A stretch of 64,000 bases of DNA from Nafulsella turpanensis ZLM-10 (GCF_000346615.1 NZ_ANNU01000024.1:52342-116341), one strand, 5' to 3'. Counted from the first letter of the stretch, positions 1 through 9,017 are shown. The notes: a model not told the origin generated them from the sequence alone. Translations and numbers: made by a program.

Positions 1-535
1 CTTCATACTGAAGGATGCCTTCGGTAAAGGCGCAGGTGTGGTGGAGTACCTGTAGGTGGAGGTTAGGATAGCGTTGGTGGAGCCACTCAATCAGGCGGCT
101 ATTGGCAGCAAAAACGGTTACTGCATTTGTTTTAATATGCTTGTAGTAAAAAAGCCGTTCGCGCTGCTCATCAATATGGCAGTTCAGCCGTAGGTACGCG
201 CCCAGCTTTTCTTTATCGAAAAGCGAGGCGGGTACCAGGCAAAACTTATGGTTTTTTACAGAAAATTTAACCCCATTCCAGAAGCCGGCCATCAGGAGGT
301 GATGGTCACGGAAAAGCGTTTCCAGTATCTGGAGGTAGTCTTCTTCTGTATCTATACCGAATAAATCATAATGCTCCAGTAAAAGGCAATGGTGAGTTTT
401 GGAATCTACAATAATTAATTGAAATTCCTTATCGCCGGCCTGTAAGAGTAAGTTGTATTGTTCCAGCTGGTCAATGTCGAACTTACCGTCTTTTATTTTC
501 TGGCGTAGTTTATAATATGCTTCGGTGGTATTCAA
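1..535 (-). CDS. DUF3822 family protein (C-terminus outside window)
   Basis: About 178 residues are readable, beginning at a TTG codon that follows the upstream stop by one base; no ATG lies upstream in frame, so TTG is the likely start. The reading frame is open to the window edge, so the 3' end is missing. Sequence such as KTHHCLLLEHYDLFG and FWNGVKFSVKNHKF resembles DUF3822, a Bacteroidota-restricted family of unknown function predicted to have an actin-like fold. It is the second gene of a leftward pair with the membrane-anchored protein upstream, nearly abutting it, which suggests translational coupling. The family assignment is from recognition only. Confidence 0.65.
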   Translation of the reverse strand, partial: MNTTEAYYKLRQKIKDGKFDIDQLEQYNLLLQAGDKEFQLIIVDSKTHHCLLLEHYDLFGIDTEEDYLQILETLFRDHHLLMAGFWNGVKFSVKNHKFCLVPASLFDKEKLGAYLRLNCHIDEQRERLFYYKHIKTNAVTVFAANSRLIEWLHQRYPNLHLQVLHHTCAFTEGILQYE

Positions 536-536
536 A

Positions 537-1118
537 TTAAAATTCCCAGTTTCCCTGAGTGGTGGCTTCTGTTCTTGAACCTACTCTTAACGGACCAGGG
601 CCAACATCTCCTCGGCGCTCCGGATTAATTACATGCACATCTTTTACTTCAAAAACATCTACGACAGCACCGGTTCCCTTTGTAATCTGGTCGGCAAAAA
701 GTTCGAAACGTTTGCCTTCACTTCCGGGAATTATCGGCAGTTCCGCAAGGTTAAAGTCAGGATATTTTCTCTCGTTAAAGAGGGAGTCTCTTACACTTAC
801 CGTACCAAGAGTATCATAATTCACGATGGTACTATCTGCACCATAATCAAGCGTTATAACCCTTTCCCTTTTCTGTACAATATACATTTTACCGGTATCA
901 ATAAAGCCCAGCAGGGAATCCCAGTTGTCGGTATATTCACCACGTACGGCCTGGTAGGCAATCTGGGCATCGCGAATCATTTTCAGTTTGCGTATAACCC
1001 TTTCTTCAGTAGAGGTTATCAACCGCTCCTGATTAATGTCAGTTCTGATAGAATCGTAGAGGAAGTATCCCAGCCCAATGGCTACTACAAAAAGTAAAAT
1101 AGTAAATATTCTAGTCAT
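537..1118 (-). CDS. membrane-anchored hypothetical protein
   Basis: The 193-residue product has an N-terminal hydrophobic segment at about residues 4-22, then a helical stretch (about 35-60, IRDAQIAYQAVRGEYTDNWD) that recalls the helix-plus-loop region of pseudopilin-like proteins, but there is no clear prepilin peptidase site. The rest looks like a soluble beta-rich periplasmic domain. It is the first gene of a leftward pair with the DUF3822 gene, which starts one base after its stop. I do not recognise a function. A likely role is an envelope protein; the pilin resemblance is inference. Confidence 0.75.
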   Translation of the reverse strand: MTRIFTILLFVVAIGLGYFLYDSIRTDINQERLITSTEERVIRKLKMIRDAQIAYQAVRGEYTDNWDSLLGFIDTGKMYIVQKRERVITLDYGADSTIVNYDTLGTVSVRDSLFNERKYPDFNLAELPIIPGSEGKRFELFADQITKGTGAVVDVFEVKDVHVINPERRGDVGPGPLRVGSRTEATTQGNWEF

Positions 1119-1137
1119 TTTTCCGTGATTTTAAATG

Positions 1138-1145
1138 CAAGTATA
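1138..1145 (-). promoter_or_regulatory. candidate -7 box for the membrane protein/DUF3822 pair
   Basis: On the minus strand this reads TATACTTG, one mismatch from the Bacteroidota -7 consensus TAnnTTTG, 20 bases ahead of the ATG. No clear -33 TTG was found. Confidence 0.35.
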
Positions 1146-1193
1146 AAAATTTTATGGTGTAAAACATAGTGAATGAAGTCGCTATTTTATTGA

Positions 1194-1685
1194 TTATTTT
1201 TCAAATTTGAAATATCCGGCCTTATTATTTAGCTCTTCCATGCTGCTGCAGCCATGGAAAAGAGCATGTAATTTCTTCATCCCCATCCTATTTAATTCGT
1301 CAAAATTCATAAAGCGAACTTCCTGTATTATTTGCTCCTGCGAACTAAGTTCGGGGTCTGTTCCCCGGTGTAGGTGCCCTCCTTTTCGTTGCACTGAAAA
1401 AAAAAGCTCTACTGCATGTAACGGGGCCTGTAAATGTTCGTGAACAAAAAGAAAATCTTTTACCGAAATCTCCAGGCCTGTTTCCTCTTTAAATTCCCTC
1501 TTCAGGTTATCAGGCAGGGAAGAGTCCCATTCTGCTTCACCGCCGGGGGGTAGCCACAATTCGCCTTCTTCTCCAAGCCCTTTGTGGCGCACCAGTAAAA
1601 TGTGCCCGTTTTCTATACAAATGCCACAAACCCTGAGTCGGAGACGGTTGCCGTATTTTTGATGTATGAAGTCTCGATCGCTCAT
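1194..1685 (-). CDS. Nudix hydrolase
   Basis: This 163-residue protein carries a Nudix box around residues 47-70, with the core REFKEETGL that supplies the metal-binding glutamates for hydrolysis of nucleoside diphosphates linked to another moiety. Counting back, the first glutamate of the canonical G-x5-E part is replaced by serine (GEAEWDS), while the catalytic REuxEE core is intact. The N-terminus LRVCGICIENGHILLVRHK is the usual first strands of the fold. It stands alone, leftward, divergent from the thioesterase gene. The substrate cannot be told from sequence. Confidence 0.85.
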   Translation of the reverse strand: MSDRDFIHQKYGNRLRLRVCGICIENGHILLVRHKGLGEEGELWLPPGGEAEWDSSLPDNLKREFKEETGLEISVKDFLFVHEHLQAPLHAVELFFSVQRKGGHLHRGTDPELSSQEQIIQEVRFMNFDELNRMGMKKLHALFHGCSSMEELNNKAGYFKFEK

Positions 1686-1782
1686 GCTATTTATTGTTAT
1701 AGAGCCCCTATTATATGCTTCTGGGTATTCAAAGCTGCTTCCGAAAAGCTTTTTTATCCTCTGGAAGCTCCTGCTTATGTTT

Positions 1783-1790
1783 TATATTTG
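1783..1790 (+). promoter_or_regulatory. candidate -7 box for the thioesterase gene
   Basis: TATATTTG matches the Bacteroidota -7 consensus TAnnTTTG exactly and ends 19 bases before the ATG, implying a very short leader. Confidence 0.5.
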
Positions 1791-1809
1791 CAGCAGAAAA
1801 TAATTTATT

Positions 1810-2271
1810 ATGCTTCAAACCTATAACAAAGATTATAAAGAAAGGGTAAAAAAATTTTTAAAAGGACAGCATTTCATGCACCTGATCGGCTTTGACTTAA
1901 GTGTAATTGAAGAAGGAAGGACAGAGGGATGGCTGGAAATAGAGCAGCAGCATAAGCAGCAGAAAGGCTTTGTTCATGGAGGTTTAGTTGCTACCCTGGC
2001 CGATATTACGGCTGGTTTTGCGGCTTACACCCTGGTGCCGGAAGATCAGCATGTGGTGACGGCTGAAATAAAAGTTTCCTACTTCCGGCCTGCCGTGGGA
2101 GTAAAGCTGCATGTGGTGGGCAGTGTCCTAAAGCAGGGCAGGAAAATTAACTTTTGTGAAGCAGAGGTGTGGGATGTCAGCTATGATAGTAAGGGGCAGG
2201 AAGTGCGCCATTTGGCAGCAAAGGCTACTACTTCCATGGCAACCGTTTTCCCGGACGATAGGGCTCCGTAA
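1810..2271 (+). CDS. PaaI-type hotdog-fold thioesterase
   Basis: The 153-residue product fits the hotdog thioesterase family, which hydrolyses acyl-CoA thioesters, often aromatic ones. The diagnostic segment is HGGLVATLADITAGFAAY (about residues 55-72), corresponding to the HGG motif and central helix with its catalytic acid, followed by the strand TAEIKVSYFRPA. The ATG is the first start after an upstream stop and lies just behind a good -7 box. No CoA-pathway gene is adjacent, so the physiological substrate is open. Confidence 0.85.
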   Translation: MLQTYNKDYKERVKKFLKGQHFMHLIGFDLSVIEEGRTEGWLEIEQQHKQQKGFVHGGLVATLADITAGFAAYTLVPEDQHVVTAEIKVSYFRPAVGVKLHVVGSVLKQGRKINFCEAEVWDVSYDSKGQEVRHLAAKATTSMATVFPDDRAP

Positions 2272-2351
2272 GGGTTTCGCTTCTTTTTTACTTATGTTTC
2301 AGGAAAGCAAACTTGAAAGCTTTTCAGAACAGACATTAAAATCCATCTAAT

Positions 2352-3761
2352 TTGCCTTTATTTTCCCAAATCATTCTTAAAAAATTTCCTTTTCAGCCGA
2401 CGAGTGGGCAGTCGCGTTTCTTTAACCTGCTCGACAGCTTTATAAAGGCGCCTGAAGGTAGCCGGCAAGCCCTTTTGTTGCGTGGCTATGCAGGTACGGG
2501 AAAAACCACCGTGGTGAGCGCCCTGGTGCAGACGCTGCCGCTCTTCAATTACCGCTTTGCACTAATGGCCCCTACCGGAAGGGCCGCCAAGGTAATGAGC
2601 TCCTATACCGGTAAAGCGGCTTATACCATCCACAAGATTATTTACCGGCAGGCAGGAGAACCTGGAGGAGGAGATGATCTCCTGTTTGACCTTCAGAAGA
2701 ACTATTTTAAAAATACCATTTTTATTATCGACGAAGCCTCTATGCTGTCTGATGTGGCAGAGGTAGGCCATAACGGATTGCTGAAGGATTTAATTGACTT
2801 TGTTTATGCCCATGAAAATAATAAGCTACTGCTGATTGGCGACAGTGCGCAGCTGCCACCGGTGCATCAGCAGCAAAGCCCTGCCCTGGATATTAATTAT
2901 TTGCAGCGCCACCTCCGGCTGCAGGTACAGGAGGTAGAGTTTACAGAAGTAATGCGGCAGGAGCATGATAGCGGTATTTTGTTTAATGCCACTAATTTGC
3001 GGAATGAGCTGCAAAAAGAAGCTTTCTCTATTAAGTTCGTTACCCGCACTTTTAAAGATACCTACCGGATGACGGGTGAAAAGCTGGAAGATGGACTCCG
3101 CTATGCCTACAATAAATTCGGGATGGAAAATGCCATTATCATTACCCGATCCAATAAAGCGGCAGTGCAATATAACCAGTATATCCGGCGGGTCATCCAG
3201 TATAGCGAAAGCGAAATTGATGCCGGCGACTACCTGATGATAGTTCGTAACAATTATACCTACCTGCCTCCCGATTCGCCAGCCAACTTTCTGGCAAACG
3301 GCGATTTTGTGGAGGTAATGAAGATTGTGAACTTCGAAGACCTTTATGGCTACCGCTTCGCCACCCTGGAACTGCGCCTGACAGATTATCCGGATGTGCC
3401 ACCTTTCGAAGCCAAAATTATTCTGGACACCCTTCACACGCCCCAGGCTTCCCTATCGTCCGAAGATTACCGGAAGCTATACGAAGCAGTAAAATTGGAT
3501 TATGCCGACCTGTCGAAGAAGAAGGAGCTGCGCGAAGCCTTAAAAAAAGATCCCTATCTGAATGCCCTGCAGGTAAAATTTGCCTATGCACTTACCTGCC
3601 ATAAATCGCAGGGAGGGCAGTGGGATGCGGTTTTCGTAGACCAGGGCTACCTTACCGAAGAGATGGTAGACCGGGAATATATCCGCTGGTTGTATACCGC
3701 CATTACCCGTGCCACCAAAGAATTATATTTAATTAATTTCAATAAGAATTTTTTTTCGTAA
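2352..3761 (+). CDS. RecD-like superfamily 1 DNA helicase
   Basis: The 469-residue protein has a Walker A motif GYAGTGKT (45-52), a Walker B segment FIIDEASML (124-132), a TCHKSQG motif near residue 418 and a C-terminal YTAITRATKELYL, the layout of UvrD/RecD-type SF1 helicases. It is much shorter than RecD2 and lacks the long N-terminal helix-hairpin-helix region. The start is TTG; an in-frame stop lies five codons upstream and no ATG intervenes. The family is common in Bacteroidota as a solitary ATPase. ATP-dependent DNA unwinding is well supported; its repair pathway is not. Confidence 0.85.
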   Translation: MPLFSQIILKKFPFQPTSGQSRFFNLLDSFIKAPEGSRQALLLRGYAGTGKTTVVSALVQTLPLFNYRFALMAPTGRAAKVMSSYTGKAAYTIHKIIYRQAGEPGGGDDLLFDLQKNYFKNTIFIIDEASMLSDVAEVGHNGLLKDLIDFVYAHENNKLLLIGDSAQLPPVHQQQSPALDINYLQRHLRLQVQEVEFTEVMRQEHDSGILFNATNLRNELQKEAFSIKFVTRTFKDTYRMTGEKLEDGLRYAYNKFGMENAIIITRSNKAAVQYNQYIRRVIQYSESEIDAGDYLMIVRNNYTYLPPDSPANFLANGDFVEVMKIVNFEDLYGYRFATLELRLTDYPDVPPFEAKIILDTLHTPQASLSSEDYRKLYEAVKLDYADLSKKKELREALKKDPYLNALQVKFAYALTCHKSQGGQWDAVFVDQGYLTEEMVDREYIRWLYTAITRATKELYLINFNKNFFS

Positions 3762-3836
3762 TATTTGTTAATGAGAAAGGCATTGTTTTTGCCTGTGGTA
3801 GTAGAGAAAACATCATCCAAAATAACCAACAAAAAT

Positions 3837-4259
3837 ATGAAGCAAGTATTATTTACCATCCTGGCTCTTTTTGTAAGTGTAGCCGTATTTGCCCAGAAGC
3901 CTGTGGCGGAAAAATCGACTCAGGCCGGCCCCAGAATTACTTTTGAAGAAAGCGAGTACAACTTTGGTGATATTTACCAGGGCGACAAGGTTGAGCATGT
4001 TTTTACCTTCGAAAACACAGGTACTGAGCCGCTTATTCTCACCAACGTAAATGTAACCTGTGGCTGTACAGCTACCGACTGGCCCCGCAATCCTGTTGCT
4101 CCAGGCGATACTGCTCAATTGAAAGTGACTTTTAACAGTGCCGGAAAAATGGGAGGGCAAACGAAAGTGATTACCATTATCTCCAATGCGGTAAACTCCC
4201 AGGAAAGGGTAAAAATGGTAGGCAATATACTTCCTCCCAAAAAAGAGGAGACTAAGTAA
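3837..4259 (+). CDS. exported DUF1573 protein
   Basis: I start this gene at the ATG that opens a clean signal peptide (MKQVLFTILALFVSVAVFAQ, residues 1-20) rather than at the longer in-frame ATG 72 bases upstream, whose extension is charged and would bury the signal. The mature part has the DUF1573 pattern: FEESEYNFGDIYQGDKV, then FTFENTG, then NVTCGCTA, an Ig-like fold seen in many Bacteroidota periplasmic or secreted proteins. Function is unknown. A strong terminator follows 22 bases after the stop. Confidence 0.85.
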   Translation: MKQVLFTILALFVSVAVFAQKPVAEKSTQAGPRITFEESEYNFGDIYQGDKVEHVFTFENTGTEPLILTNVNVTCGCTATDWPRNPVAPGDTAQLKVTFNSAGKMGGQTKVITIISNAVNSQERVKMVGNILPPKKEETK

Positions 4260-4280
4260 AAATAGAATTAGTGAGAAATG

Positions 4281-4318
4281 AAAAGGGGCTGCTTTAAAAA
4301 GCAGCCCCTTTTTTTTTG
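4281..4318. terminator. bidirectional intrinsic terminator
   Basis: AAAAGGGGCTGC and GCAGCCCCTTTT pair around a short A/T loop and continue into a T-run. The A-rich left flank makes it usable on both strands, as expected between the convergent DUF1573 and DUF423 genes. Confidence 0.85.
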
Positions 4319-4344
4319 GGGTTCCCGATGGAAGAGCAGTTCTT

Positions 4345-4719
4345 TTACAGGTTCTTAAAAACACCTATAAACAGGCAAACCCAGGCAGCAATAAGCGCCA
4401 GTCCACCAATAGGAGTTACAGCGCCCCATTTGCCAACATTGCTCAGGCAAAGAATGTAAAGTGAGCCGGAAAATATTATAATGCCGGCAATATAGGCCCA
4501 GCCTGCATATTCAAACCACCGGCTTTCTGCTCTGCCGAGGAGTAAAGCTGTAGCCAGTAAAGCAAGCGTATGGTACATCTGGTATTTAACGGCAGTTTCA
4601 AAGGTGGCCGTGCGGCCGGTTTGCTCGAGCATAGCACTTAAGGCATGTGCGCCAAAGGCACCAATCATCACTCCCAGCGCCCCGAGGGCAGCGCTCCAGA
4701 GTAAGAAAATTTTTTGCAT
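4345..4719 (-). CDS. DUF423 small membrane protein
   Basis: The 124-residue product is almost entirely hydrophobic with about four membrane segments. Its opening, WSAALGALGVMIGAFGAHAL, and the YQMYHTLALL segment are characteristic of DUF423 (YgdD-type) inner-membrane proteins. The family length is about 120-130 residues, so the gene is complete. Function is unknown. It lies downstream of yggS on the same strand with a 122-base gap, so co-transcription is possible but not clear. Confidence 0.85.
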   Translation of the reverse strand: MQKIFLLWSAALGALGVMIGAFGAHALSAMLEQTGRTATFETAVKYQMYHTLALLATALLLGRAESRWFEYAGWAYIAGIIIFSGSLYILCLSNVGKWGAVTPIGGLALIAAWVCLFIGVFKNL

Positions 4720-4841
4720 ATCATTCGGGTTAGGTGGTGGAGGTTAGTTTTCAGAAAATTCTGCAGCGGCTCATCTTCAGGAAGGAAGTCCCAATGGGGC
4801 CGGCAGGTGTGTTGTTTCAATAGTACCTTAGTGCCAGTTTT

Positions 4842-5516
4842 TCAATGGTAATTTCTGCTGCCAAAGAGGGCACTACCAATGCGTACCATCGTACTTCCTT
4901 CCTCAAGGGCGGTAAGGTAGTCGCTGCTCATACCCATGGAAAGTTCCTTCATCTCCGCATTAGGTAAGGTATAGTCTGTCCTGATACGGTCGAAGAGCTC
5001 CCGGAGGTAATGGAACTCCTCCCGTATCCGTTCCAGGTTTTCGGTATTGGTTGCCATTCCCATAAGTCCTGTAACCTGGATGTGCCCCAGGGCGGCAAAT
5101 TCCGGAGACTGCAGGAGCTCCAGCAATTCTTCTTCACTCAAGCCGAACTTTGTTTCTTCGCGGGCAATATGAACCTGTAAAAGACAGTTGATGGTCCTGC
5201 CCACTTTCTCTCCCTGCTTGTTTATTTCTTTTAGCAGTCTCCAGCTATCGACCGAATGGATAAGGTGGACGAAGGAAGCAATGTATTTTACTTTGTTACG
5301 CTGGAGGTGGCCAATCATGTGCCAGCGGATATCCTTTGGGAGCTGTTCAAATTTTTCCGTCAGCTCCTGCACTTTATTTTCACCAAAATCTTTTAAACCT
5401 GCTTCATACGCCTCCAGAATATCTTCCACCGGCTTTGTCTTACTTACAGCAATTAAAGTGCAGGAGTCGTTTTGTATTATGTTTTCAAATCTTTTAATGT
5501 TTTCTGCTATATTCAT
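4842..5516 (-). CDS. yggS: YggS/PROSC-family PLP homeostasis protein
   Basis: This 224-residue protein belongs to the fold-type III alanine-racemase-like family that binds pyridoxal phosphate and buffers its level and amino-acid/keto-acid balance. The PLP lysine is in LIAVSKTKP (Lys26), and FGENKVQEL, HMIGHLQRNK and GLMGMAT are all family landmarks; GMSSDYLTAL near the C-terminus is the phosphate-binding region. I chose the ATG opening MNIAENIKRF because family members start there; a GTG 36 bases upstream would add a lysine- and asparagine-rich extension. Confidence 0.92.
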   Translation of the reverse strand: MNIAENIKRFENIIQNDSCTLIAVSKTKPVEDILEAYEAGLKDFGENKVQELTEKFEQLPKDIRWHMIGHLQRNKVKYIASFVHLIHSVDSWRLLKEINKQGEKVGRTINCLLQVHIAREETKFGLSEEELLELLQSPEFAALGHIQVTGLMGMATNTENLERIREEFHYLRELFDRIRTDYTLPNAEMKELSMGMSSDYLTALEEGSTMVRIGSALFGSRNYH

Positions 5517-5667
5517 GCTTTTATTATTTTTGGCTTTAGCTATATTTATCACTTAAATGTCCTTAGTGGATATTGTTGTAAGTAATAAAGCTTAATTTTA
5601 AGTAAAATCCCCAAACCTCTGCAAAATACACAGCAGAATGTAAAGAGGGTAATGAACAAAGGAATTT

Positions 5668-7230
5668 ATGGCGATTTTAGGGAGCTTGCTCAAAAAAGGA
5701 ATCAGAATAAGAGAAAGTATAGAGCAGGAAAAACTTGAACCGCAGCAGTTACAGTGCAAAGAACTGAAAAAGCTATTGGCTAAAGCGCAGCAGACAGCCA
5801 TCGGGAAAGACTTTTCCTTTACTGAAATCCTTGCAGCAGGAGGGGGAGGTGCTAAGGAACTATACCGCTCTTTCAAAGAAAATGTGCCGGTACATGATTA
5901 TAATAAAATGTACAATTCCTACTGGCACCGTACACGTACCGGCGAAAAAGATGTTTGCTGGCCCGGGCAGGTTAAGTATTTTGCTTTAAGCTCCGGTACC
6001 TCCGAGGCCGCGTCAAAGTATATTCCTGTTACCAACGACATGCTGAGGGCCATCCGGCGGACCAGTGTCCGGCAAATTCTTTCGCTTTCCCATTATAAAA
6101 ACCTGCCATCGGACCTTTTTACAACTAATATTCTGATGTTGGGTGGCAGCACTTTGCTGAATCATTCGGGTTCTTACTACGAAGGAGATTTAAGTGGGAT
6201 AACGGCCTCTAAACTGCCATTTTGGTTCCAGGGGTTCTATAAGCCCGGCCAGAAGATTGCCAAGGAGCGGAACTGGGAAGAAAAGCTTAATGAGATTACC
6301 CGCCAGGCAAAGGATTGGAATATTGGCGTGATTGTGGGCGTTCCTGCCTGGATCCAAATTCTAATCGAGAAAATTATTGCCTACTATAAGGTAGATACCA
6401 TACACGATATCTGGCCTAACCTCTCCATATTTGTGCATGGTGGAGTGGCTTTCGAGCCATATAAAAAGAGCTTTGAAAAGCTACTGGCGCGCCCTATAAC
6501 CTATATGGAAACTTATCTGGCTTCCGAGGGCTTTATTGCCTTTCAGGCTTACCCAAATCGCCGAAGCATGAGACTGGTGCTGAACAATGGCATTTTCCAT
6601 GAGTTTGTGCCATTTACCGAAAAGAACTTTGGCCCTGATGGGCAAATGGTGGAAAAGCCCGAAACCTGTATGATAGATGAGGTGGAGGAGGGGAAGGAGT
6701 ATGCACTCCTGCTCACCACCTGCTCAGGAGCTTACCGTTACCTGATTGGCGATGTTATTAAATTTGTATCGAAAAAGGAAAGTGAAATCATAATTACCGG
6801 ACGCACCAAGCATTTCCTGAGCCTGTGTGGAGAACATTTGTCGGTAGATAATATGAACCGGGCAATTCAATTAGTGGCAGAAGAGCTGGACACGGAAATT
6901 AATGAATTTACAGTGGCAGGGATACCCTATGAAAGTTTGTTTGCCCACCACTGGATTATTGGTACCGATAAAGCTGTAGAGCCTCAGGTGGTAAAAGAAA
7001 GGCTGGATACTCATTTAAAAGCACTAAATGACGACTATGCCACGGAACGCAGTGCCGCCCTTAAGGAAGTACTAGTGGATGTAGTGCCTGTACAGGCTTT
7101 TTATAAATTTCTGAAGCAAAAAGGAAAAGAAGGAGGGCAGCATAAGTTTCCGCGGGTAATTAAAAGCCAGATGTACCAGGAACTCCTGCATTTTATTGAA
7201 GAAGAACGCAAGAATGAATGGCAACAGTAG
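5668..7230 (+). CDS. GH3-like acyl-adenylating enzyme
   Basis: The 520-residue protein resembles the GH3 family, adenylate-forming enzymes that in plants conjugate jasmonate or auxin to amino acids. Recognisable parts are the nucleotide motif SSGTSEAASK (108-117), YLASEGF (about 280-286), and YRYLIGDVIKF with TGRTKHFLSLCGEHLS in the later part. Bacterial homologues are common in Bacteroidota, with unknown substrates. The gene overlaps the LysE-type exporter by 13 bases, so the two are translated together, which invites the idea that the exporter moves an amino-acid conjugate or its building block. That link is inference. Confidence 0.85.
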   Translation: MAILGSLLKKGIRIRESIEQEKLEPQQLQCKELKKLLAKAQQTAIGKDFSFTEILAAGGGGAKELYRSFKENVPVHDYNKMYNSYWHRTRTGEKDVCWPGQVKYFALSSGTSEAASKYIPVTNDMLRAIRRTSVRQILSLSHYKNLPSDLFTTNILMLGGSTLLNHSGSYYEGDLSGITASKLPFWFQGFYKPGQKIAKERNWEEKLNEITRQAKDWNIGVIVGVPAWIQILIEKIIAYYKVDTIHDIWPNLSIFVHGGVAFEPYKKSFEKLLARPITYMETYLASEGFIAFQAYPNRRSMRLVLNNGIFHEFVPFTEKNFGPDGQMVEKPETCMIDEVEEGKEYALLLTTCSGAYRYLIGDVIKFVSKKESEIIITGRTKHFLSLCGEHLSVDNMNRAIQLVAEELDTEINEFTVAGIPYESLFAHHWIIGTDKAVEPQVVKERLDTHLKALNDDYATERSAALKEVLVDVVPVQAFYKFLKQKGKEGGQHKFPRVIKSQMYQELLHFIEEERKNEWQQ

Positions 7231-7859
7231 ATGCTCTAATTAATGGCATTCTGCATGGCTTACTCCTGGCGCTACTGATTGGGCCTGTTTTTTTTGCCCT
7301 TATCCAAACCAGCATCGAAAAAGGTTTTGCATCCGGTGCAGGAATGGCAGTAGGCATAGCCCTGAGTGATGCTTTATTTGTTGTAATTGCCTCCATTGGT
7401 GTGGCCACTCTCACCAAAAATACGGATTTTCAGCTGTGGCTTGGCCTTGCCGGTGGGATTATCATGCTGATTTTTGGCGGGAGTAGTTTAGTCCGGAAAG
7501 TACAGGAGCAGCAGAGGCAGGTAGTTGCCGTAAACGGAAAGTCAATTGGCCGGCAGTTAATCAAAGGATTTCTGCTGAATGGTATCAATCCTTTCGTATT
7601 GTTATTCTGGATTGGAGTTGCCAGCATGGTGGCTCTCAACTATCGTTATCCTTTTGAACTTGAAGTGGTTTTCTTCGCTGCCACCATTCTCACCGTTTTA
7701 CTACTGGATTTTGTAAAAGCGTATGCCGCCAATAAGTTAAGGAGGGTGTTAACCCCTCTCTTCATGAACTGGATGAACAGAATTGTAGGTGTTGTGCTGA
7801 TTCTCTTCAGCTTTAGGTTGTTTTTCTTTGCCTTTGAAGCAATAGACTACAGGTTTTAG
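7218..7859 (+). CDS. LysE/RhtB-family amino-acid exporter
   Basis: The 213-residue product has about six hydrophobic segments and the N-terminal pattern GLLLALLIGPVFFALIQTSIEKGFASG, typical of the LysE/RhtB translocators that export amino acids or related small molecules. KGFLLNGINPFVLLFWIGVAS is the conserved central NP segment. The ATG lies inside the end of the GH3 gene (13-base overlap). The substrate cannot be read from sequence; the partner gene makes an amino-acid conjugate or derivative a reasonable guess. Confidence 0.85.
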   Translation: MATVDALINGILHGLLLALLIGPVFFALIQTSIEKGFASGAGMAVGIALSDALFVVIASIGVATLTKNTDFQLWLGLAGGIIMLIFGGSSLVRKVQEQQRQVVAVNGKSIGRQLIKGFLLNGINPFVLLFWIGVASMVALNYRYPFELEVVFFAATILTVLLLDFVKAYAANKLRRVLTPLFMNWMNRIVGVVLILFSFRLFFFAFEAIDYRF

Positions 7860-7964
7860 GTGGAAGAAAGGATGGTGAGCGTTTAAATATCTTTTTTCAG
7901 GAGCGGATTTTATCAGCTTGTGCAAAGCTACCTACCTGCGCAGGCGTTGTAAGTCATTACTTCC

Positions 7965-9017
7965 TTAGTCATGCAAAATATTGCTGATGAAGGTTCCTTT
8001 CAGGAAAATCCATACGATAAAAAAAGCAATAGCCCAGCTCAGGTAAATATCATAAAAGTCGGTTGTATCTTTAAAGCGGGTCTCCTTAATTTCGGCCTTT
8101 TCCAGGCGATCGATTTCGGCAAAAATTTCTTCCAGAGCCTCCTGATTCGCCGCCCTGTAAAACCTGCCACCGCCTATGTTGGCTATTTTCCGGAGGGTGG
8201 TTTCATCCAGCTCATTTTCAATGTAGTTGGTATTGCCGAAAATATCTTTGCCAAACGGTACCCTTCCTTCTTTCCCTACTGCAATGGTATATATTTTAAT
8301 GCCATAGGCATGGGCCAGCTTGGCAGCGGTAATGGGGTCGATGCTCCCGGCGTTATTTTCTCCATCGCTCAGCAGAATAAGCACCTTTGACTCAGAATCT
8401 GATTCCCGCATACGGTTGGTCGAAACGGCCAGCGCACTGCCAATAGCCGTGCCTCCGGCTTCTATCATGGAAAAGTTAAGGCTTTCAATGTACTCATTGA
8501 GTAGCTGGTAGTCAGTGGTTAAGGGGGCGAGCGAGAAGGCTTCTCCGGCGAAAACCACCATGCCAATGCGGTCCTGAAAGCGGCCCTGTATAAATTCTCT
8601 GGCCACATCCTTGGCTGCTTCCAGTCGGTTCGGCTTAAAATCTTCTATTTTCATGGATTCTGAAATATCCATTGTCAGCATAATGTCAATGCCTTCGGTC
8701 CATTGCTCTACCTGCTCATTACTTCTCTGGGGCCGGGCAAGTGCAATGCATAAAAAAGTAAGGGCTATGCCTAATACCACAGGAGGAACAAAGCGTAAAA
8801 GGCTGACGGGGCTCCACTTTAGCTGATCTTCCGGCAGGGCTACATCCAGCCGCTGTTTTCTTCGCCAGCGAAACAGGTAGCGGAGGAGGAACAGAATGGG
8901 GATAAGGAGAATCAGGTAAAGCATTAACGGGTTCGCCCACTCAAAAGAACGGAGCGTTTCGGGCTGAAACCAGTGTGTGGAGAGCCAGATCCAGCTATCG
9001 GAGGCAGTTTTAAGCAT
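7965..9017 (-). CDS. batA: BatA-like von Willebrand factor A membrane protein
   Basis: The 350-residue protein has two N-terminal membrane segments (about 31-50 and 76-94), a VWA domain with the metal-ion-dependent adhesion motif DISES (117-121), a conserved TDYQLLNEYI/GTAIGSAL region holding the distal MIDAS threonine, and a final membrane helix near residue 330. This is the layout of BatA in the Bat aerotolerance operons of Bacteroides and Leptospira. Its start overlaps the end of the BatD-like gene by 8 bases, and it is the last gene of the leftward operon. A cell-envelope stress role is inferred from the family. Confidence 0.88.
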   Translation of the reverse strand: MLKTASDSWIWLSTHWFQPETLRSFEWANPLMLYLILLIPILFLLRYLFRWRRKQRLDVALPEDQLKWSPVSLLRFVPPVVLGIALTFLCIALARPQRSNEQVEQWTEGIDIMLTMDISESMKIEDFKPNRLEAAKDVAREFIQGRFQDRIGMVVFAGEAFSLAPLTTDYQLLNEYIESLNFSMIEAGGTAIGSALAVSTNRMRESDSESKVLILLSDGENNAGSIDPITAAKLAHAYGIKIYTIAVGKEGRVPFGKDIFGNTNYIENELDETTLRKIANIGGGRFYRAANQEALEEIFAEIDRLEKAEIKETRFKDTTDFYDIYLSWAIAFFIVWIFLKGTFISNILHD

